This document shows, piece after piece, positions 9,028 to 17,287 of a DNA stretch of 64,000 nt. This stretch comes from Stenotrophomonas tumulicola (lineage in GTDB: Bacteria; Pseudomonadota; Gammaproteobacteria; Xanthomonadales; Xanthomonadaceae): NCBI RefSeq assembly GCF_014117215.1, contig NZ_JACGXS010000002.1:62001-126000 (forward strand), given 5' to 3'. How positions within the stretch are numbered: the first letter of the stretch is position 1; each line of letters starts with the position of its first letter. The notes beneath the pieces were generated by a model. It searched no databases and was not told where the DNA came from. It was given only the letters and a program-made list of their open reading frames with translations. Made by a program: the position numbers and the translations under genes.

Positions 9028-9692
9028 TCGACAAGACTGTTGCCAATTGCCGTGACGCCGTCGCCGATATCCCTGACGGCGCCACGGTGATGATCGGTGG
9101 CTTTGGCCGTGCCGGCATGCCGGATGAATTGATCGATGCGTTGATCGAGCATGGCGCGCGCGAGCTGACCATCGTCAACAACAACGCCGGCAATGGCGAT
9201 ACCGGGCTTGCTGCGCTGATCGCCAACAAGCGCGTGCGAAAAGTGGTCTGTTCGTTCCCGCGCCAATCCGACTCGCATCATTTCGACACCGCCTACAAGG
9301 CAGGCGAAATCGAACTGGAGCTGGTACCGCAAGGCAACCTCGCCGCGCGCATCCATGCTGCGGGCTCCGGCCTCGGCGCCATCTTCACTCCCACCGGCCA
9401 TGGCACCGAGCTGGCCGCTGGCAAGGAAGCCCGTGAGATCGATGGCCGCCACTACGTGCTGGAGTACCCGATCCGTGCCGACTTCGCCCTGATCAAGGCC
9501 CTGCATGGTGATCGCTGGGGCAACCTGGTGTATCGCAAGACCGCACGCAACTTCGGTCCGATCATGGCCATGGCCGCCACCACCACCATCGCCCAGGTGG
9601 CGCAGGTGGTGGAACTGGGCGCGATGGATCCCGAACACGTGGTCACGCCGGGCATCTTCGTGCAACGCGTGGTCGCCCTGGAGGTGAACTGA
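9024..9692 (+). CDS. catI: 3-oxoadipate CoA-transferase subunit A
   Basis: Alpha subunit of the enzyme that transfers CoA from succinyl-CoA to 3-oxoadipate. The 222-residue protein has the CoA-transferase family I alpha features MIGGFGRAGMPDELI and the glycine-rich GAIFTPTGHGTELA. It starts with GTG behind a very strong AAAGGAGGG site. Its stop overlaps the catJ start (TGATG). PcaI is the equivalent name in protocatechuate clusters; CatI is used here because the neighbours are cat/ben genes. Confidence 0.93.
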   Translation: MIDKTVANCRDAVADIPDGATVMIGGFGRAGMPDELIDALIEHGARELTIVNNNAGNGDTGLAALIANKRVRKVVCSFPRQSDSHHFDTAYKAGEIELELVPQGNLAARIHAAGSGLGAIFTPTGHGTELAAGKEAREIDGRHYVLEYPIRADFALIKALHGDRWGNLVYRKTARNFGPIMAMAATTTIAQVAQVVELGAMDPEHVVTPGIFVQRVVALEVN

Positions 9693-10342
9693 TGGTCCTG
9701 CTCAGCCGCGACCAGATCGCGCGTCGCGTGGCCCGCGACATTCCCGAGGGCGCCTACGTGAACCTTGGCATCGGCCTGCCGACGCAGGTGGCCAACTACC
9801 TCCCGGCCGACAGGGAAATTTTCCTGCAGAGCGAGAACGGCCTGTTGGGCATGGGCCCGGCACCGGCGCCGGGCGAAGAGGACACGGACCTGATCAATGC
9901 CGGAAAGCAACCGGTCACGCTGCGCACCGGCGGCTGCTACTTCCACCATGCCGACTCGTTCGCGATGATGCGCGGCGGCCACCTGGACATCTGCGTGCTG
10001 GGTGCCTTCCAGGTGTCGACACGGGGCGACCTGGCCAACTGGAGTACCGGCGAAGCCGGAGCGATTCCCGCCGTGGGCGGTGCGATGGACCTGGCCATCG
10101 GGGCCAAGCAGGTGTTCGTGATGATGGACCTGCTGACCCGCCAGGGGCAGAGCAAGCTGGTACAGGCCTGCAGCTATCCGCTGACCGGCATCGGCTGTGT
10201 TTCGCGGGTGTATACCGACCATGGCGTGTTCGATCTCGGCCGCGACGGCGCCCGTGTACTGGAACTGGTGCAGGGCCTGGGCGTGGAAGACCTGCAGCGC
10301 CTGACCGGGCTGGTGTTCGTCGGCAGCGGGGTGGCGGCATGA
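9692..10342 (+). CDS. catJ: 3-oxoadipate CoA-transferase subunit B
   Basis: Beta subunit paired with CatI. The 216-residue protein carries the catalytic glutamate E48 in SENGLLG, preceded by YVNLGIGLPT, the hallmark of class I CoA-transferase beta subunits. Both ends overlap their neighbours: TGATG with catI and ATGA with pcaF. This supports equimolar production of the two subunits. Confidence 0.93.
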   Translation: MVLLSRDQIARRVARDIPEGAYVNLGIGLPTQVANYLPADREIFLQSENGLLGMGPAPAPGEEDTDLINAGKQPVTLRTGGCYFHHADSFAMMRGGHLDICVLGAFQVSTRGDLANWSTGEAGAIPAVGGAMDLAIGAKQVFVMMDLLTRQGQSKLVQACSYPLTGIGCVSRVYTDHGVFDLGRDGARVLELVQGLGVEDLQRLTGLVFVGSGVAA

Positions 10343-11541
10343 GCGCTGCCTTCATCTGCGACGCGGTGCGCACGCCGATCGGCCGATATGGCGGCGCACT
10401 GTCGTCGGTGCGTGCCGATGACCTGGGGGCGCTGCCGATCCGGGCGCTGCTGGCCCGCAATGTCGGGCTGGATCCGGCCGCCATCGAAGAGATTTTCCTG
10501 GGCTGTGCCAACCAGGCGGGCGAAGACAACCGCAACGTGGCGCGCATGAGCGCCTTGTTGGCCGGCCTGCCGGTGCAGGTCCCCGGCGTTACCGTGAACC
10601 GCCTGTGTGCTTCGGGGCTGGAGGCGGTGGGGCAGGCCGCGCGTGCTATTGCCTGTGGGGAAATGTCGCTGGCCATCGCAGGTGGCGTGGAGTCGATGAG
10701 CCGCGCCCCGTTCGTGGTCGGCAAGCCGGACGCCGCGTTCGGGCGCAGCCAGGTGATGGAAGACACCACCATGGGCTGGCGCTTCATCAACCCGGCGCTG
10801 CAGGCCCTGCATGGCACTGAAACGATGCCGCGTACCGGCGAGAACGTCGCCGAGGACCATGGCATCAGCCGCGAAGACCAGGACGGCTTCGCGCTGCGTA
10901 GCCAGCAACGCGTGCAGCGTGCGCTGGCCGCCGGCTTCTTCGCCGATGAGATCGTGCCGGTGGTCATTCCCGGCGGTCGTCGGCCGGACGTGGAAGTGGC
11001 CGTGGACGAACATCCGCGTGCCGATACCACGCTGGAAACGCTGGCGAAGCTGCGCCCGCTGTTCGCCGGGGGCACGGTGACGGCTGGCAATGCATCGGGC
11101 ATCAACGATGGTGCGGCTGCATTGATCATCGCCGATGAGGCTGCCATCCAGCGACACGGGCTGGTGCCGCGTGCGCGCATCCTCGGTATGGCATCTGCCG
11201 GGGTGGAACCGCGTGTGATGGGCATCGGGCCGATCCAGGCCGGGCAGAAGCTGATGGCACGGCTTGGGCTGCGCATCGAGGATTTCGATGCCATCGAGTT
11301 GAACGAGGCATTTGCCAGCCAGGGGCTGGCGGTGATGCGTGGACTTGGCCTGGCCGATGATGCGCCGCAGGTGAATCCCAATGGTGGAGCGATCGCGCTG
11401 GGTCATCCGCTGGGCATGAGTGGTGCCCGGCTGGCGCTTACCCTGGCCCACCAGTTGCAGGCCAGTGGTGGCCGCCGCGGACTGGCCACGCTGTGCATCG
11501 GCGTTGGCATGGGCCTGGCGCTGGCAGTGGAGAGGGTCTGA
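10339..11541 (+). CDS. pcaF: 3-oxoadipyl-CoA thiolase (PcaF)
   Basis: Last step of the pathway: splits 3-oxoadipyl-CoA into succinyl-CoA and acetyl-CoA. The 400-residue thiolase has the nucleophilic cysteine C90 (NRLCASGLEAV), NEAFASQ, the catalytic histidine in GHPLGMSGAR and the second cysteine in TLCIGVGMG. Length and motifs are those of PcaF/CatF enzymes rather than acetoacetyl-CoA thiolases, and its position after catIJ supports the assignment. Confidence 0.94.
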   Translation: MSAAFICDAVRTPIGRYGGALSSVRADDLGALPIRALLARNVGLDPAAIEEIFLGCANQAGEDNRNVARMSALLAGLPVQVPGVTVNRLCASGLEAVGQAARAIACGEMSLAIAGGVESMSRAPFVVGKPDAAFGRSQVMEDTTMGWRFINPALQALHGTETMPRTGENVAEDHGISREDQDGFALRSQQRVQRALAAGFFADEIVPVVIPGGRRPDVEVAVDEHPRADTTLETLAKLRPLFAGGTVTAGNASGINDGAAALIIADEAAIQRHGLVPRARILGMASAGVEPRVMGIGPIQAGQKLMARLGLRIEDFDAIELNEAFASQGLAVMRGLGLADDAPQVNPNGGAIALGHPLGMSGARLALTLAHQLQASGGRRGLATLCIGVGMGLALAVERV

Positions 11542-11543
11542 CC

Positions 11544-12317
11544 ATGCCGATGCTGGATCTGGAAACCCATCAACTGCACTACCGCATCGACGGTGCCGAG
11601 GGCCCCTGGCTGGTGTTCTGCAATTCGCTGGGCACCGACCTGCGCATGTGGGATCCACAGGTGGCCGAGCTGTCCAGCCACTTCCGCGTGCTGCGCCATG
11701 ACCGGCGCGGGCACGGCCTGTCCACCGCACCGGAGGGCATGTATTCCCTCGCCGACCTGGGCGGTGATGTCATTGCATTGTTGGATGCCTTGGGCATCGG
11801 GAGCGTGCACTACTGTGGCCTGTCCATTGGCGGGCTGGTCGCGCAGTGGTTGGCGGTCAATGCGCCGCAGCGGCTCGACCGCGTGGTGGCCTGTGCGACG
11901 GCGGCAAGAATCGGCAGTGCCGAAAGCTGGAATGCGCGCATCGCCGAAGTACAGGCGCATGGCCTGCCCCCCCTGCTGGGCGCCACCGCCGAACGATGGT
12001 TCGGTGCCGCCTTCCGGGCGACGCAGCCGGGCCAGGTAGCCGCCATCCTGGAAAGTTTCGCTGCAACATCCGTGCGCGGCTACGCCGGCTGCTGCGCGGC
12101 ATTGGCAGCAGCCGACCTGCGGACGGACATCACGCGGATCGAAATCCCGTTGCTGGCCATTGCCGGCGACCAGGATCCGGTGTGCCCGCCGGGCGACCTG
12201 CAGGCGATTGCCGGAAGCGTGGGCAATGGTCGCGTTGCGGTGCTGCCTGGCCGGCACCTGCTGAACATCGAATCACCCGCTGCCTTCAACGCGGCGCTGC
12301 TCCAGTTCCTGCAGTGA
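11544..12317 (+). CDS. pcaD: 3-oxoadipate enol-lactonase (PcaD)
   Basis: Hydrolyses 3-oxoadipate enol-lactone, linking CatC to CatIJ. The 257-residue alpha/beta hydrolase has the nucleophile S94 in GLSIGG, an acid residue in GDQDPVCP and a late histidine in GRHLLNIE. The start at 11544 lies just after the pcaF stop behind GAGAGGG; the 17-residue upstream extension inside pcaF is not family-like. In many clusters pcaD sits elsewhere; here it completes the pathway in one block. Confidence 0.93.
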   Translation: MPMLDLETHQLHYRIDGAEGPWLVFCNSLGTDLRMWDPQVAELSSHFRVLRHDRRGHGLSTAPEGMYSLADLGGDVIALLDALGIGSVHYCGLSIGGLVAQWLAVNAPQRLDRVVACATAARIGSAESWNARIAEVQAHGLPPLLGATAERWFGAAFRATQPGQVAAILESFAATSVRGYAGCCAALAAADLRTDITRIEIPLLAIAGDQDPVCPPGDLQAIAGSVGNGRVAVLPGRHLLNIESPAAFNAALLQFLQ

Positions 12318-12379
12318 CCTGACCTGCGCCACCAACCGGTGGCGTCCATCGCACCATCACATGTTCCTGGGAGGGAAAC

Positions 12380-13810
12380 ATGGCCTCACCCGTCGTCGCC
12401 GTGCGGCGCGTGCCGTTGGCATGCTCCATCTTCGTCGCCCTGTCGCTGCCTGGCATGGCTTTTGCCCAGCCCACCAAGGAAGCCGAACAGGATGCGCGCA
12501 TCCAGCAACTGGAGGCAGAACTGACGTTGCTCAAGAATGCCCTGCTGCAGCAGCAGGACACCCTGGCCCAGCAGCAGGCACAGCGTGATGCCGATGCGGC
12601 GGCACGGCCCCCGGTGCAGCCGGGCGCGGCGCCATTGTCGGGGCCTGGTGCACAGGCCAGCGGCGCCATCGCACAGCATTCCGCGTTGCCTCCTGCCGGC
12701 AAGCCACGCGCACCGATCCAGGACACGGCCATCGTCAGCGGCGACAGCCACTTCAGCTATGGTGGCTTCATCAAGCTGGACATGATGTCGACCCGCACCA
12801 GCGATGGCGCCATCGCCGATGGCACGCCGGGACGCATGTTCTATTTTCCGACCGCCACGCCGGTCGGCGGCGGCAAGGGCGAAAGCTATACCGACTTCCA
12901 CGCGCAGTTTTCGCGCTTGTGGTTTGGCGTGGACCGGGTCACCGAAGGGGGCGATACGGTGAAGGGCTACGTGGAGTTCGATTTCTTCGGCGGTGGCAAC
13001 AGCAACGTCGGCAACGAAAAGTTCTCCAACGGCTATCCGCCCACGTTGCGGCATGCCTACGTGCAATGGAACAAATGGCTGGCCGGCCAGACCTGGACCA
13101 ATTTCATGGACCTGGGATCCTTGCCGGAAAGCGTGGACTTCGTCGGCATCGTCGATGGCACCGTGTTCGCGCGCCAGGCCCAGTTGCGCTACAGCACCGG
13201 TGCATGGTCGTTCTCGCTGGAGAACCCGCAGACCTGGTACCAGGCCGGCACGCCGGCGCACGTCAGCTCCGGCGAGAACACCGTGCCGGACGTCACCGCG
13301 CGCTGGCAGACCAAGGGCGACTGGGGACATTTCAGCGTGGCCGGGATGGCGCGCGAACTGCGCACTGCCAATGACAGCACCACGGGGTTTGCGGCGAGCG
13401 TGGCCGGCTCCTACAAGCTGGGCGAGCGCGACCTGCTGCAGTACACCTTCAGTGGCGGACCGGGACTGGGCCGCTACATCGGCTTCGGCATGGCCCCTGA
13501 TGCCTACCTGGATCCGACCGGCGAGCTGGAGGCGCAGGACCTGTATGCCGGCTTCGCGGCATGGCGCCACAACTGGTCGGGCAACCTGCGCAGCACGCTG
13601 GCCTACTCGGCCGCCTACATCGATACCGATGCGTCGGCCGTTGGCCTGCTGGCCACCAAGCGTACCCAGTCGTGGCGCGCGAACCTGATCTACTCACCGT
13701 TCCCGCGCCTGGACGTGGGTGCGGAGATCAGCTGGGCCAAGCGCGAAGTGGCCGGTGGCGACGAAGGCGAGCTGGCACGCCTGCATACCACGGTGAAGTA
13801 CACCTTCTGA
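12380..13810 (+). CDS. Outer-membrane porin, DcaP-like
   Basis: Probable outer-membrane channel for benzoate or related aromatic acids. The 476-residue protein has a signal peptide ending near AFA (residues 1-30), then a coiled-coil-like stretch with repeated Leu/Gln heptads (DARIQQLEAELTLLKNALLQ), as in trimeric DcaP-type porins. A beta-rich barrel follows, ending in the aromatic terminal signature TTVKYTF. It follows pcaD by 62 bp and shares its CCTGGGAGGGA start-site motif with benK. Substrate is inferred from context. Confidence 0.85.
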   Translation: MASPVVAVRRVPLACSIFVALSLPGMAFAQPTKEAEQDARIQQLEAELTLLKNALLQQQDTLAQQQAQRDADAAARPPVQPGAAPLSGPGAQASGAIAQHSALPPAGKPRAPIQDTAIVSGDSHFSYGGFIKLDMMSTRTSDGAIADGTPGRMFYFPTATPVGGGKGESYTDFHAQFSRLWFGVDRVTEGGDTVKGYVEFDFFGGGNSNVGNEKFSNGYPPTLRHAYVQWNKWLAGQTWTNFMDLGSLPESVDFVGIVDGTVFARQAQLRYSTGAWSFSLENPQTWYQAGTPAHVSSGENTVPDVTARWQTKGDWGHFSVAGMARELRTANDSTTGFAASVAGSYKLGERDLLQYTFSGGPGLGRYIGFGMAPDAYLDPTGELEAQDLYAGFAAWRHNWSGNLRSTLAYSAAYIDTDASAVGLLATKRTQSWRANLIYSPFPRLDVGAEISWAKREVAGGDEGELARLHTTVKYTF

Positions 13811-13834
13811 TGCGCCGCCCCGTTCCAGCGGGCG

Positions 13835-14722
13835 TCAACCCAGCGCCTCAAGGAATTCATCCAGCCATGCCTGGACCATTGCCGAGTAGGGACGCTCGGC
13901 ATGGCCCATCGCGATCATCGCTTCCACGTTTTCCAGCATCAGCGCTTCGATCGCCTCATCGCCGTGCAGGTCGGCCAGCCGCGCCAGCCGCAGCACCTGG
14001 TCGCCCATCACCTGCAGTTGGCGCAGCACGCGGGTTCGCTCCTGCACCAGTCCCAGCCGGTTCAGTCCGAAGGTAGCGATGGAGGCCTCGCCACGCAGGC
14101 TGCCGCGGCGGGCAACCACCAAGCTGCTCACCGGCGATGACGCACCGACGAACCGCAGGTGCCGGGCGGGGTCGTCTTCGCAGGGGTTGAGCAGCAGCGG
14201 CTGCTCGGCACCCTCGTGCGGCAACGATTCGGCCTGCAGCCGGTGGCTGCCCGGCATCAACGGGAAGTGGCATCCCTTGCCTGCCAGCACCCGTCGTGCA
14301 CGGTGGCTGGACGGCATGCAGGCAGGATCCTGGCCGGCGTGCACCGTGTCCTGCTGGCGCGTCCGGTTGCAGTCGATGCAGCTGGGCAGCAGGTTGTCCC
14401 AGTGCGCGGCAAGCCACCAGTAGCCAGGGTGCGAAGGATCATCCAGCACCGCCGATTTCGGCCGGAAATGCTCCACGTCGACCGGCGCGGAGGCGCTGTA
14501 GAACGTTTCGCAGTAAGCACATTTCCCGTGGAAGAGCAGGTCCAGCGCCTCCTTGACCGCACTGGCCTTGTAGGCGTTGAACGCGAACGGGACCATGTTG
14601 GCGCCGCGCGTGTCGCGCCTGCAGTAATGCGCGCGGGCTCGTTCGAGCTCGGTCCTGCCGTCGCGCCCGATGCCGGCCAAGGCTTCCGGTGGCGGCCGGA
14701 TTCCGCGCGCGACCATGCGCAT
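13835..14722 (-). CDS. HNH endonuclease of an ATPase/HNH pair (PtuB-like)
   Basis: Probable DNA- or RNA-cutting effector. The 295-residue protein resembles the HNH proteins of Septu (PtuB) and retron-associated systems. The zinc cysteines C68, C71, C115 and C118, the catalytic EHFRPK histidine H85, N110 and the CN dipeptide at 118-119 are all present. LLLNPCEDDP (176-185) and a later FGLNRLGLVQERTR helix are family-typical. Its ATG is one base after the ATPase stop (TGACATG), with GGGAGGG in the end of the ATPase gene, so the two are translationally coupled. The 3' end converges on the porin gene with only 24 bp between them. Confidence 0.85.
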   Translation of the reverse strand: MRMVARGIRPPPEALAGIGRDGRTELERARAHYCRRDTRGANMVPFAFNAYKASAVKEALDLLFHGKCAYCETFYSASAPVDVEHFRPKSAVLDDPSHPGYWWLAAHWDNLLPSCIDCNRTRQQDTVHAGQDPACMPSSHRARRVLAGKGCHFPLMPGSHRLQAESLPHEGAEQPLLLNPCEDDPARHLRFVGASSPVSSLVVARRGSLRGEASIATFGLNRLGLVQERTRVLRQLQVMGDQVLRLARLADLHGDEAIEALMLENVEAMIAMGHAERPYSAMVQAWLDEFLEALG

Positions 14723-14723
14723 G

Positions 14724-17024
14724 TCAGCGCCCTCCCATCGCGCGCAGGATCATCCCACGGGTACGCTCACGCAGCTCCTGGCGCAGCGGCGGGGCCGTGC
14801 GCTCGCGCTGCCGCAGGTAGTCGGCAACAGCTTCCTGCACCAGCCTCTGGGTTTCGGTATCGCCGATGGGAAGCGCCGCGGCGACCTCGTCGCGGAACCG
14901 GTGCAGCAGCACGGCATCCCCGGCGGACAGCGGCTCCCCGGCGCTTTCGGCGGCCAGCAGCGCGGCAATGCGTGCCATTCCCCGGGTGGTCGCAGGGTCA
15001 TCGGTGGAATACAGCTGGAAGAAGTCCGAGGTCAACAGCTGGTCCACCCGCATCAGCGTGAAGTCGGGAAGATCGCCGAGCAGGCCGATCCGCAACGGCG
15101 AGGCACTGTCGCTGTCGTACCAGCGATGCATCACCACCACTTCGCCCTTGCGCATGCCGCGCAGGCACAGCGGATCATGGGTGGTGGCAATGAAGGTGAC
15201 CTGCGGCAATGCCCTGCGCAGGCTACCCATCACCTGCAGCTTCCAGCGTGGATGCAGGTGGGCTTCGATCTCGTCCACCAGTACCACCGCCCTGCTCGTC
15301 CTCAACGTCCGGAAATCCGGGTTGATGCGCCGGTCCATCAAGCCCTGCATGACGTCGCAGGCCAGGGCGAGGATCGAGCGGAAGCCCGAAGAGGCGGCAT
15401 GCAAGGGTGTCCTCAGGCGCTGCGGCTCCCCGTTGCGGTCTTCGATGGTGGTGACGACGTGGCACGTCCGCGCTGCCAGGTCGCGCTCGATCACGTCGAA
15501 GGGACCGTCGATGCTGAGGATGTCGCGCAATGCCTGCACGACCATGTCGAATGCCGTTGGCTTCAGCTCCAGCAGCCACTCGTGTGGATTGCCCAGCACG
15601 CTGCCATCGAACAGGCTGCGGACATGGCGGTGTGGTGCGAACAGCCTGCGACCCTTCTGGTACTGGCGGAACGCGCCGTAGGCGAAGACCGGAACGCTGC
15701 GCGCGGGTCCGCTGTCGCGCGTGGAAATCCCTTTCGCATGCAGGCGTATGGTGCGTGCTCCGTGCCGCCCCAGCATGACGCTGACCTCGGCCTGCAGCGG
15801 TGCGGCGGTGTCGTCGCGTCCCATCAGCCGTGGGTCCAGCAGGTAATGCTGCCAAGGCACGTCCAGCCGCTGGTGTGCATCCGTGCTGGCCAGTGCCAGG
15901 GCAATGGCTTCCAGCACCGTGCTCTTGCCCGTGGCGTTCTCGCCGAGGATCAACAGCGACGGAACCGGCTCATCGGGATCGTCCTGCGAACCGTCGGCCC
16001 GTGGCAGGTCCAGGCGAAGCGTGTCGATCGACCTGAAGTTGCGGATGTCGACCCGGGTAAGACGTGCGGTGCGTCGTACGCGCGGACGTATCAACTGGCT
16101 GGCCTGCAGGGTCGGGTGCTGGTCTTCAACCACCAGCGCGGCGTGGGCTGCCTGCAGCTGCCCACTGATATCCCTGCGGCCATGGAGGCTGGCCAGCGCC
16201 GCACCGATCTTCTGGGCCGACAGCACCGGCCTGCGTGCATCGCCTGCTGCAAGCAGCGTGACGATCCGGCGCAGCATCAGGTGCCAGGTGCCGCCGAACT
16301 CCAGGCTGCGGAAGTCGACCAGCGCTTCGATCTCACCGCTTCCACTGCCGGACAGCGTGTCGACGAGCCTTGAAAAATACTCGGCATGGCAGGCCGCCCG
16401 CTGCCGGACGCGCAACGCATGGTTGAGGTTGAAGTGACCGATCGTAGGCGCGCCGCGGTCGCCGATGCCATCCAGGTGACCGTCCCAGCGCGGCCGGATG
16501 GCCCGATGGAAGTCGGTTGATCCGCACGGGTCGAGCAGCATGGACCGCTCCAGCGGCGCGGGACCGCGCCAGATGCCGAGATTCTCGTCGACGTAGGCCT
16601 GGATGCTTTCGATGCCGGGAACGGCGGCGCGCTGGCCTTTGACCGGGAACATTCCCGGCTCTTCGGGCTGGCAGCTGCTGCAGATCGGATAGAGGTTCTG
16701 CCATGCATCTGCCAGCCAGCAGTAGTAGAGATGGGCGTTGCCGGCAGGGTCCAGCGGCAACGCTTCGGCCGGCGGACGAAAGCGGTACGTACGCAGGCCG
16801 CCATCGCGTGCTTCACAGAAGGCGCAGCGGCCCCGAAACAGCTTCACCAGCGCGGCAAGCACGTCGGCGTCGTGCAGCACGGAGCGGTGGCGCGGCGGGG
16901 CGGTCTGGTCGCGCTGCGCAGCGTCCAGCGACATGAAGGCCAGCATGGCGCGTCGATCCTGCGTGATCGGTCCGTGGCCCAGGCTGCGGGGTGGCAATAC
17001 ATTTCCGCGTTCCACGCGCTGCAT
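14724..17024 (-). CDS. ATPase with N-terminal degenerate HNH domain (PtuA-like)
   Basis: Probable sensor/regulator ATPase. Residues about 1-310 of the 766-residue protein are homologous to the downstream HNH protein: LFRGRCAFCE, a W-x-x-N-L-x-P-x-C-x-x-C block and LLDPC align. The catalytic EH pair is YR (Y80, R81) and the final CN is CQ (C118, Q119), so nuclease activity is probably lost while the zinc fold (C67, C70, C115, C118) remains. Residues 320-766 form a RecF/ABC-like AAA ATPase: Walker A GENATGKST (361-369), a signature-like ASSGFRS near 545, Walker B VLVDEIEAHLHP near 581-592, and an H-loop at H616. Start fixed at 17024 by a perfect AAGGAGG eight bases upstream. Septu-like is the closest known plan. 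Confidence 0.85.
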   Translation of the reverse strand: MQRVERGNVLPPRSLGHGPITQDRRAMLAFMSLDAAQRDQTAPPRHRSVLHDADVLAALVKLFRGRCAFCEARDGGLRTYRFRPPAEALPLDPAGNAHLYYCWLADAWQNLYPICSSCQPEEPGMFPVKGQRAAVPGIESIQAYVDENLGIWRGPAPLERSMLLDPCGSTDFHRAIRPRWDGHLDGIGDRGAPTIGHFNLNHALRVRQRAACHAEYFSRLVDTLSGSGSGEIEALVDFRSLEFGGTWHLMLRRIVTLLAAGDARRPVLSAQKIGAALASLHGRRDISGQLQAAHAALVVEDQHPTLQASQLIRPRVRRTARLTRVDIRNFRSIDTLRLDLPRADGSQDDPDEPVPSLLILGENATGKSTVLEAIALALASTDAHQRLDVPWQHYLLDPRLMGRDDTAAPLQAEVSVMLGRHGARTIRLHAKGISTRDSGPARSVPVFAYGAFRQYQKGRRLFAPHRHVRSLFDGSVLGNPHEWLLELKPTAFDMVVQALRDILSIDGPFDVIERDLAARTCHVVTTIEDRNGEPQRLRTPLHAASSGFRSILALACDVMQGLMDRRINPDFRTLRTSRAVVLVDEIEAHLHPRWKLQVMGSLRRALPQVTFIATTHDPLCLRGMRKGEVVVMHRWYDSDSASPLRIGLLGDLPDFTLMRVDQLLTSDFFQLYSTDDPATTRGMARIAALLAAESAGEPLSAGDAVLLHRFRDEVAAALPIGDTETQRLVQEAVADYLRQRERTAPPLRQELRERTRGMILRAMGGR

Positions 17025-17231
17025 GCGGTCGTCCTCCTTGTGCGTCGGCGTCGACCTGGCGCCATGTTCCAGCATCACAGCCGATGGATGAAACAGGATA
17101 TCGCGACAGGCGTGGCCGTTGTCGCATGCAGGCCTGCCGCAATCGCCGGTTGCGCTGTCATGCATGCGTCTTGTGTCGTTGCTAAAACGGGCAGCGAAAA
17201 GGGCACGGCGCACCGATCCGCGCGATGGGCC

Positions 17232-17258
17232 TAAAGTAGATGCAAGGGCAGCCGATAC
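17232..17258 (+). promoter_or_regulatory. Sigma-28 (FliA) promoter for the chemoreceptor gene
   Basis: TAAAGTAG, an 11-base spacer and GCCGATAC match the flagellar sigma-28 consensus (TAAAGTTT, N11, GCCGATAA) at 13 of 16 positions with the exact spacer. The -10 element lies about 30 bp before the chemoreceptor ATG. This links the gene to the motility regulon. Confidence 0.85.
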
Positions 17259-17287
17259 AGGTGTGTCATCCTGTCCCGGAGTCCGTC

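Noticed and set aside
17025..17213. 63-residue upstream extension of the ATPase gene
   Set aside because: A perfect AAGGAGG sits eight bases before the internal ATG at 17024, and the extension has no similarity to the partner HNH protein.
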